NCBI RefSeq assembly: GCF_947623445.1
Contig: NC_135246.1
Coordinates: 1,180,501-1,244,500, forward strand
Source: Clavelina lepadiformis
Lineage: Eukaryota > Chordata > Ascidiacea > Aplousobranchia > Clavelinidae
Reading direction: 5' to 3'
DNA length: 64,000 nt
Part shown: piece by piece, positions 56,713 to 64,000 of the stretch
Layout of the letters: each line of letters opens with the position of its first letter
Numbering within the stretch: the first letter of the stretch is position 1
Notes under the pieces: model-generated
The model's input: the letters and a program-made list of their open reading frames with translations, nothing else
Databases searched by the model: none
What the model was told of the DNA's origin: nothing
Made by a program: the position numbers and the translations under genes

Positions 56713-57380
56713 CAGTAGTTCTTAATTTTTTTTGCCACGACGCAAAATCTTATCTGTGGTAGCGGTGGCGACCCAAGTGGTGAACCTAAGAGTAATAAAC
56801 GAACTTCGAAGCTTCCACGCTTACAACTAAGAAACCCTGTCATTTTGCTCACGACGCGAACACAGAACAAATTTAAAACAAAAAGAACAGAAAAACAAAA
56901 GCATCACAGCATCTAATATTCTCATTTCAGTGTGCGTCTTGGTACTGTTTGACGTCGCACAATTGTTGAAACCTTGGGTGAAGGCGCATCTCATGTCGTC
57001 TTCTGGCTGAAGGCGGTTGCGATGCTTCGTCTTTATGACAGTGAGAGCCGAAAATCCCTGCTGCTGCTCCGCAAGGTACGTTGTCGCCAACGGCACCAAC
57101 GACTTACAGCCGCTGCTGCAAATGTCGTTTTTTACTCCAGCCGACCCAACAGACACCCAGACTATGCTGATGCTCGCGAAATTGAACGCGAAATAAGTCG
57201 TCCGCTCTCATCTCAATGAGCTCTTCTTCAAAATTTGGCAACGATCGACAGACCTCCGGTAAGTCATCCAGCTGAATGTCAAATGTCAGTGAAGACCTCT
57301 GGCGTATCGTATAGAATAGAACAGGTATAGAAATATCCACTTTCAGAGTCGTAGCCAGGACCCGGGGTTAAGAACCGCTT
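56713..57380 (-). mobile_element. small hAT element retaining a transposase C-terminus
   Basis: The ends CAGTAGTTCTTAA (left) and, inverted, AAGCGGTTCTTAACC (right) are hAT-like. The flanks CACTATAG and TCTTATAG share TATAG. Internal minus-strand readings (57340-57104, then 57156-56827) give DLPEVCRSLPNFEEELIEMR and, in another frame, GFSALTVIKTKHRNRLQPED, the C-terminal dimerisation region of Charlie-type hAT transposases. It is an internally deleted, frameshifted derivative about 670 bp long. Confidence 0.7.
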
Positions 57381-58430
57381 TCTTATAGTATAGGTTCATA
57401 TTCAGCAATAAAGATGAAACCCGTCACTTGTAAGTAAAATTGGATGATCAAGAACTTGGAGTCTGTCAAAATTCCAATTCTAAAATATACGAATACGGTT
57501 GAGGAATGTTTGGCAAGTATTTGGTAGCGAAATGGTAGCAATCGCCTGTCAATAATTGCCAATTACCGTTGAATTAAAAGAATTTGACCTCGGCCTCTTG
57601 TCACTTTTGACAGTAGACTTGCGTCTGTAAGTGATTACGCTTTAAATACACGGGTATGATAGTGTCAGGTTAATCCTTAAGTAGTATAGAATGGCTGTTC
57701 ATGCACCATACATCGACAATCGTAGAAAATGTGATCACGCGCTTAGACCACGATCAATTTCACGAGGTATACGGTTCCTTGAAAAAGCTTGCTTTGCGGT
57801 TCAACACATTTTCTGACGCAAAACACTTTTATGCAAGCATACGCAATCATCGGGAAGTTGTTGGCGATGCCACTGTGTAGCTCCTGGTAGTACCACGTTT
57901 CAGCCAAATCGTATACAAACTCTCCTTTTTACACTCTACAAACTATCTTTCTCCCAAGAAAGATAGTTTTTCAACAACTTAGTTTGCTATATTTAGTCAA
58001 AGTTGTGTTAAATCAAAGTTGGTGATACACTTATCACATAGACAAGTAAAATACTTTAGTACAGCCTTAACGAAGTTATCCTCCAGTGACAAAACACATA
58101 AATCTCATTCGTTCCATTCATTCGACTTACTCGTCGCCTCCCTTCTTCTGGTCGCCGACCCAAAAGGCTGTGCTGATCAGGCTATGCATCAGTAAATGCG
58201 ACCTTCATGCATTGTTTACAGTTTGAGCTGCAAAAAGTCTGGACAAAAGTTACAACATGAAAACCACAAGATGCTGCAAGTGGACAGCGATAAGCTGATA
58301 AAAATAAACTGGTCTTCAAGCTGCTTCTATTTTTACATCTAAAAGACGAAATTTAGCCCTGTGCTGGTTTTGAGACCATCATTCGTATCATTAGGACTTG
58401 GTCAACCGGCATATAAGATCGATATGACCT
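57381..58430. other. intergenic; no gene recognised apart from the repeat at 57825-57970
   Basis: No supported exon. A short palindrome (TATCTTTCTC...AAGAAAGATA) occurs at about 57945-57967. Confidence 0.4.
57825..57970 (+). repeat. dispersed ~110-bp repeat, copy 3
   Basis: CATCGGGAAGTTGTTGGCGA, TGCCACTGTGTAGCTCCTGG and CCAAATCGTATACAAACTCT match the minus strand of 42625-42850 in the same order. Confidence 0.6.
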
Positions 58431-58449
58431 TTAATTCTTTATAAAACAT

Positions 58450-59645
58450 TATAGCACCCAGTCTATGGCGTTTAAAATTATAATGCAGTATGCCTCCTGA
58501 AAAAACCTTTTGAGGATCAATTAAAAGCAAATTTGTGTCACAAACTGCAGTGGTGCAGTGGTAGTTTGCTTATGCAGGTATATTGGGTATCAAAAAATGT
58601 TTTACCTTTTTTTCGGTTCTCAGTTTATTTCTTTGGAGTAAGTATACAATCTCGTACATAATATAAGTTTAGATGAAGACGTTGTTCATGCAATTTCTAT
58701 TCACTGCACAACTGAAAACATTAATTGGTAAAACATCATCCTTTCCTAGATTAGTATTTTGTATACATAAGATTAATTTCGAGATTATTGTAGCAGCAGC
58801 AAGCACACAAAAGAAAATCAAATTTCTTTGAAAACCACTTTGAACGATAAGGGGGGGGGAATACCCCTCCAATTATCAAGTCAGTGGAAGGTAACTCAGC
58901 CGCATCTGGATCCGGTAAAATCTCGAATCCCTGGACCATTTTCACCAGATAAATGAACAGTTCCATTCTGGCCAGTCGCTCACCGGGGCATTGTCGACCT
59001 CCAATATTAGATGGAACGGCGCAACTGGGTTTGAAAAAGTTTCCTTTGTCGTCGATGAAACGTTCCGGATTAAATTTATCCGGTTCGTGCCAGTAGTCTG
59101 GGTCCATGAGAACTGCCCAAAGATTGAATATAACCTAACAACATCATAAATAGATTTTATTAACTGAAAGATCAAAAAGCATCGATGCGATAGAAATTTT
59201 GTTTTGGAAAAACATACCGTGAAAAGATCTTTTCCCGCTTTCATTTCTTTAAGATAACAATTAATTAGATCTCTCATATCTTCTTCATCATAACTATTTG
59301 CGTTTTTCAACCACAACATCATCAATGGCATCTGGAATTAATAGCAGAACGCTTATCAGGCGTAAATAACTAAGTCTGTCGTTATGCACCATATGATTTG
59401 TTAGTTTTGCTGCAGTTTTGTTCTATTGTTTAATATTAAACTATTAAAGAACATGTCGCTGAGAAGCTGGTTGAAGACTACAATTTTGAAATCGAGCAAA
59501 AATAGAAAAATATCTGTCATTCACCTATCATATCTATTCTCGACTCCAGGATTTTGTCACAACCGCTTGACACTGGAGGAATATATCGAATCCAAGGAAA
59601 AAGCAATGCTGTCTGCATTGATTCGCCAAATTCCGCAGATACCCT
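58450..59645 (-). pseudogene. cytochrome P450 copy C, gutted
   Basis: Only three exons of the nine-exon gene remain: exon 5 (about 59645-59527), exon 6 (59331-59218) and exon 9 (from 59134). Exons 1-4 are gone. The intron after exon 6 runs directly into the intron before exon 9, so exons 7-8, with the I-helix and ExxR motifs, were removed by one deletion. Exon 6 has one extra base relative to copies A and B. The haem loop reads SNIGGRQCPG, with the conserved Phe replaced by Ser, and the last strand is frameshifted. The 3' flank (58450-58815) matches copy A. It cannot encode a P450. Confidence 0.88.
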
Positions 59646-60359
59646 ATATCATAACATAAAAACAGATGAATGCATATGTGTTTTGTAAAACATTGATGAT
59701 GGTTTTAAACTGCAGTAGTTAGTGAGTTAGTTAGTTAGTTAGCATTTTCTTTCGTTTAAAGTTGACATGTGTTCTTTTCTATTGCTACGTTTTGGCCACC
59801 CAAACTTACAATCATCACTGAGATGAACTAAGGTGAGCCATGGTCAATAGTCTTGTTAAAGTTAAATACCGACAATCGTATATCTCTATCCCTTTCCAAC
59901 TAAGGAGCTGTCAGTACATATCAGAAAGCAAATGTTCTACTTAAGTAGAGTATATGGTGAGGTCACTACAACATGACTAAAAGTCTGCTACAAACCTTTT
60001 TTCGCACAATTGCATTACCGAAATCTCTTCCTAAACCAAAAAACTCAATGAACGTTTGAATAAATATGATTCAATATTTACCTTAAACCGTTTAACTTTT
60101 TTATACAGCAATTAAACGTTGGGTCTTGGCAACCACAATAAAAGACAAATAAATCCAAAATTTCTTATAACAATTCGGGTGCTTTATCACGCATAATTTT
60201 AGTTTTTAAAACATTATCACTTACTCACTTACAAGGCAAAAGCTATTATGTTTAGCTTCAGACAAAGAAACAAATCTATGTTGAGTTTTCCATTTCGTTT
60301 GTCCCAGATTTCGAGCTGCACATTTTTAGGTCAAAACGTTAGTATAAACGGTCAAAATG
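59646..60359. repeat. upstream flank of P450 copy C, part of the duplicated unit
   Basis: About 59860-60330 matches arms A and B in places (GTGCTTTATCACGCATAA; AACTCAACATAGATTTATTT inverted; AAGGAGCTGTCAGTACATAT inverted in B). A (TTAG)n microsatellite lies at about 59716-59742. No gene. Confidence 0.65.
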
Positions 60360-60945
60360 TTTTTAGTACTTGATTGTTATTTATAAGAAACTCATTCAGG
60401 AAAAACTTGCCAGATTTGTTTTAACCGTTTTATATTGTGTCTACCCTCAAAATGTTCGACACTCTCTTTGCAACAAGTTTACGCAATTGTTTGAGGACGT
60501 TGGTGTTTTTTCACGGTTGTTCTTGTATATGTTTTATGCCGCATGGTGACAGGGGAGATCAATGGTTCAGAGTTAGCTCTCGTTTCAGTTGTAGTCTAGC
60601 TGTCTAGCTCTCGTTTCAAGTGTTCAATCCTTGGAAATCTATGCCAGCACTTATATTGAGAAACAACACTGTACTGTAGCGTAATTTGGGTTAAACGTAG
60701 ACTGAACAAAAACTTTAGAAGATATTCTGAGTATCCAATCTAGTTAAGCAAAGGAGTAGGCAACAAAACAAGGGTGTTTAGTAAGCATATGAGTTCATTT
60801 TCAATTTTTTTACATTACTTGTGTAACCAGCCAATGATTTATCTGGGATCACAATGATTTTTCTCTGTAACTAAAATAGGATGATCAGGCGATGTATTCG
60901 TGGTTTCCGTTGGTGTTGTTCTTAAGTTAACTTCTATGGGTAGCT

Positions 60946-63028
60946 ATGGCGACGGAGATAATGACTAGAATCAACCCAGGAGTGCTGAGCTCCTATCCAA
61001 GCGGGTTTCGAACTGTCTTCAGCAGTCGTCGATCAGAAAATGCCGTGGAATATGACTGCTCGGCCAGACTACGAAGAGAAATGACGATTCAGATGCTTGG
61101 TTTGAAAGAAAACAAGCCGACGAAATTTGCCACTACTGCAGTATGTTGCGACTTAATGAATATTCTATCGACAGGTTTTATGAACTTTCCGGTGGTTATT
61201 AATTGAAATATGATGTCTAACACGGTAAATAGGAAAATTGTTTTTAATCGTAAATGCAGATATTGTTCTAATGCTATGACCCATAAATGTTGTCGAGTCC
61301 AAAATCTGTTTCAAATGTACGGTACCAACACAATATAGGCCGACAAATCAGGGAAGAATAAGCAGTATCGGATTACCTTCCTTTTATTTTTCTGGTTGTT
61401 CTCAAACACTTTTTAAATCGTCAGGTGTCAAATGTAATGTTTACAAGTAACGTTGGACAAAGCAAGCCTAATCGTCTGGCCAACTAGTTCGTCTTGTTTT
61501 TATAAAATCTCGATTTTAAAGAAAGTATCTCATGCTTTTTCAGACAAACTTATTAGTGTATGGCAGAAGTTATAAAAATGACTCACAGCTTAAAGTCAAC
61601 GTTTAAATTGAAAATAAAAACAAATTTAAAACAAAATTGCACACGAACTCTTCTTTCCAACAAAAAAGTTTACTTTTAAATTCCTTTTGCAAAGTTTACA
61701 CATCTATGACTTGAAATAATATGTGTTGTCATATAATGAAAATTGTTATTTTTTTAATCCATATAGTTGATAGTTCAACTAATAAAATAATAATAATACA
61801 AATGCTATACAAGCTTTTAAATTAAAAATGTACATTACAGTGGACGAGAACGCAAGTACCTTATCTGACGTACAGATCAATAGCTTTGATCCATGCGATT
61901 TGTGTTCTTTGCTGGAAATCCATCACAGAGAGAATACATTCACAAACCGAAGTAAACACCTCTGGCAATGAAGTATTTATTAACATTTTTTCTAGTTTTT
62001 CATTTGTTATTATTCTGTTATAAGTTTTTTTTTTCGTTTAAAACCTGCACAGACTCAGACTTGTGATGTTTTATTGTAAATGTACGGTCTTGATAATGAC
62101 TGTGATTTAGATACCTTGGACTATTCAGCTGTCATCATGGACGTTCATACTTTACACTGGTTACCAATTAACTTCTTTCTTACTAGCTCTTCTACAATTT
62201 TTTCATGATTGCTTGTGCAACGATGACCCGTCGTGGTGAGTTTTGCACATGCTTTTGCTGAACACGCATTAAATCAAATTAATTTAAACTAAAAATAAAC
62301 ATTTTGTTTTGCTGTTAAAATTTGCAAAAAAATATAACCGTAAAGATTCTAGGAAATTGAAGATTATATTTGGATTTTTTTAGGTATCATAAAGCTTGCT
62401 GGATTCTACAAACCATATCGTTCAATGGATCGTTGGCTTGTTTTATTGAAAGCTTGATACATATCATTGCAAGTGCCGCTAGTGACCAGATTGCCAAAGA
62501 TTGGTCAGCCGTCTTCTCAAGGTGAATAAAGATGTCAAAAGTTTACTGGTTGATTCAAGTATTGCTAATATTTTTATGTTTTCTAGTAATGACGTCAACT
62601 ACGTTGTGATGAGCTTGGCAATGATCACTGATGTTCTAATCACCAATACTACGGTTCGATTACTTCACGTTTTCTACTCCGCCATCTTTTATGTTATTTT
62701 CTTCGTTTTTCACATCTACCGCTGGGCAGCCGGAAACACGCCAGCCTACGTGGTTCTTGACTATGGAAACCACCCAGACCTCGGCGCCATATTTATCATC
62801 GTTGTTTTACTGCTCGTGTGTCCATTATGTCACGTGACGGCTTACGGGCTGGACACACTGAGGTAGAAATTGCTGTTAGTCTGTATAAAACGTCATCAAC
62901 GTCGATTTATCGAAGTATCCAACGCTGCTCAGGGAATTATGACATATAATATGGAAGATTCGAGAATGAGGGGCCGATTTGAAAAGACGCCGTATGCCAC
63001 ATCGACATATTATAGCACGTTGTCATAA
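60946..63028 (+). pseudogene. rolling-stone-like gene, duplicate copy truncated by a stop
   Basis: Exons 60946-61140, 61841-61951, 62111-62235, 62384-62521 and 62587-63028 correspond one to one with the intact copy, with the same lengths except three bases fewer in exon 5 (a Phe/Tyr codon lost at VNYVV). Exon 1 encodes identical residues. In exon 5 the Trp after GLDTLR is TAG (62864-62866), which would remove the last 50 residues (the cytoplasmic tail). The remaining tail codons are still open and the former stop is at 63026-63028. All splice sites are kept. It could be a recent pseudogene or encode a tail-less variant. Confidence 0.82.
61125..61470 (+). repeat. exon-1 end and intron-1 start of the duplicate rolling-stone copy (repeat member)
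   Basis: In-place counterpart of 55390-55740 in the right arm. Confidence 0.6.
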
Positions 63029-63329
63029 AAACGTCAATCTTTACAAACTTTTCTGCCCAAAACTTCGTAATTGATATTGGAGATCTGACTTATGAGCTCA
63101 AGTAGGGATTTCTATTACTTTTATGCATTAAGTTATTGTTTGCATTTTCATTTACTGATGTTTATGACTGTAATGATTTTCCTTAGTTTGGAGATAATTA
63201 AGTTTAAGAACTATTGTACGAATTCGGCGATTACCTGTATCGATTTGTTTGCAAATGTGAGTGATATCTTCTTTTGGTATTTACTATAACGGACTAGTCT
63301 AGTAACAAGTACAGCAGACAATACGGTTA

Positions 63330-63670
63330 GATTTAAATCGGTTTTAGTCTTTTTCTACCATTGTTTGTTAACATTTTATTTGACACCTGTCAATTTAAAA
63401 GGCGTTAAAGAACAACCAGAAAAATGAAAAGAAAGTAATTCGATACTGCTTAGTCTTCTTTGATTTGTCAACCTACATTGTTATGATGCTTTATATTTAG
63501 AATAGCTTATAGATTCTACAACGTTAAAAGGCCATAGATTTTCCTAATTATCGTGTTAGATACGGCGTTTTAATCAATTGCTACTACCGAAATATCATAA
63601 AATTTATGAAACATATTGATTTCGCTGTAACATACTGCAGTAGTGGCAATTTTTTTGGGTATTTTCTTAG
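63330..63670 (-). repeat. extra inverted copy of rolling-stone exon-1 end and intron-1 start, right arm
   Basis: ACATACTGCAGTAGTGGCAA and GACACCTGTCAATTTAAAAG match the complement of 52860-53190. The reading frame of the exon is lost. Confidence 0.65.
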
Positions 63671-63894
63671 TCTTCTTAACCGTATACCGGGACACTTTTG
63701 CCGCAATCATCGAGGACAGCTATACGGCAAAGAAAGAACCGGCTTATAGTTGTTAGAACTGACAGCAACACAGAATAGAGTACGACACTGTAACTTTGCT
63801 TGCAAGCTACTTCCAGACATGGTCTGTATGATTGTTAAGCTTATCTATGAAAGAAGTATTTTTTACCTTTACCACCGGTCAAGGGGTTTGGTGA

Positions 63895-64000
63895 CACTTA
63901 ATCACGCGACAATTAATCACGCGACGCTTAATCACCGACACATAATCACTAGGACATTTAATCACGCGACATTTAATCACGCGACACATAATCACTAGGA
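63895..64000. repeat. array of short words at the window edge, probable terminus of a mobile element
   Basis: Starting with GGTTTGGTGACACTTAATCA, the words TTAATCACGCGACA and CATAATCACTAGGA alternate about seven times with a spacing of 13-17 bases up to the window edge. The array begins exactly where rolling-stone arm homology ends. Its style, a mosaic of short variant words, recalls the long TIR of the MULE at 46076. Confidence 0.55.

Larger units (their letters stand above)
60360..63893. repeat. right arm of the rolling-stone inverted duplication
   Basis: Inverted counterpart of 52660-56520. Similarity runs to the word ACCACCGGTCAAGG at about 63880-63893 and then stops where a repetitive array begins. 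Confidence 0.85.

Noticed and set aside
58549-58595. tRNA-like segment (GTGGTGCAGTGGTAGTTTGC)
   Set aside because: The A-box-like word is suggestive, but I could not fold a cloverleaf or find a proper B box; at most a worn SINE piece inserted in the P450 flank.
1-64000. Retroviruses, LTR elements, Polintons, LINE reverse transcriptase, CRISPR arrays, rRNA
   Set aside because: I looked for reverse-transcriptase, gag, integrase, capsid and direct-repeat/spacer patterns and saw none; all mobile elements I could support are DNA transposons or their remnants.

Overview
The window looks like a piece of an AT-rich, compact animal genome. Coding exons are short, introns are mostly 50-1000 bases with GT-AG ends, and there are many DNA transposons. 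The gene set (a TSP1-domain receptor, FAM221A, a BtpA/F13E9.13-type protein, CYP2-like P450s, rolling-stone-like membrane proteins, a GlnD-N-terminal/TPR protein) and the intron style fit an invertebrate deuterostome, most likely an ascidian tunicate. The taxon is an inference. I saw no bacterial genes, CRISPR array, rRNA, convincing tRNA, or retroviral or LTR element.

Layout. 0.5-8.6 kb: 3' exons of a plus-strand gene for a Thr-rich, single-pass membrane protein (536-1060 and 6274-8043). Its apparent 5.2 kb intron holds a complete 12-exon minus-strand gene for a signal-peptide/TSP1/transmembrane receptor (1298-5329). Every junction I placed in both genes is phase-consistent. 8.9-12.7 kb: two ordinary minus-strand genes, a six-exon BtpA-family gene and a single-exon FAM221A. 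12.7-23 kb: repeat-rich ground with a tandem 0.4 kb repeat, a Tigger-like fragment, a 3.9 kb TIR-bounded element carrying a multi-exon DUF4806 gene, and a 0.9 kb hAT-type element that has swallowed a copy of the 0.4 kb repeat.

24-52 kb: a large inverted duplication around a P450 gene. Copy A (24184-27382, minus) reads as an intact 488-residue enzyme. Copy B (45823-51689, plus) is complete except for a frameshift just before its C-terminus. A 2.6 kb MULE lies in its first intron; the element's 9-bp target duplication has duplicated the splice donor. Between the arms lie a hAT MITE, a broken DUF294/TPR gene and a decayed hAT transposon.

52-64 kb: a second inverted duplication, of a five-exon rolling-stone-like gene. 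The left copy (53776-55919, minus) is intact and 337 residues long. The right copy (60946-63028, plus) has a Trp-to-stop change. Between the arms lie a small hAT element and a third, gutted P450 copy; traces of a fourth P450 copy lie just outside the left arm. The window ends inside an array of short words that resembles the terminus of another element.

The genes do not form one pathway. Three things stand out: the nested, opposed pair of single-pass surface proteins; the two palindromic gene-duplication systems, each with one good and one damaged copy; and several DNA transposons, of which the MULE is the most intact.
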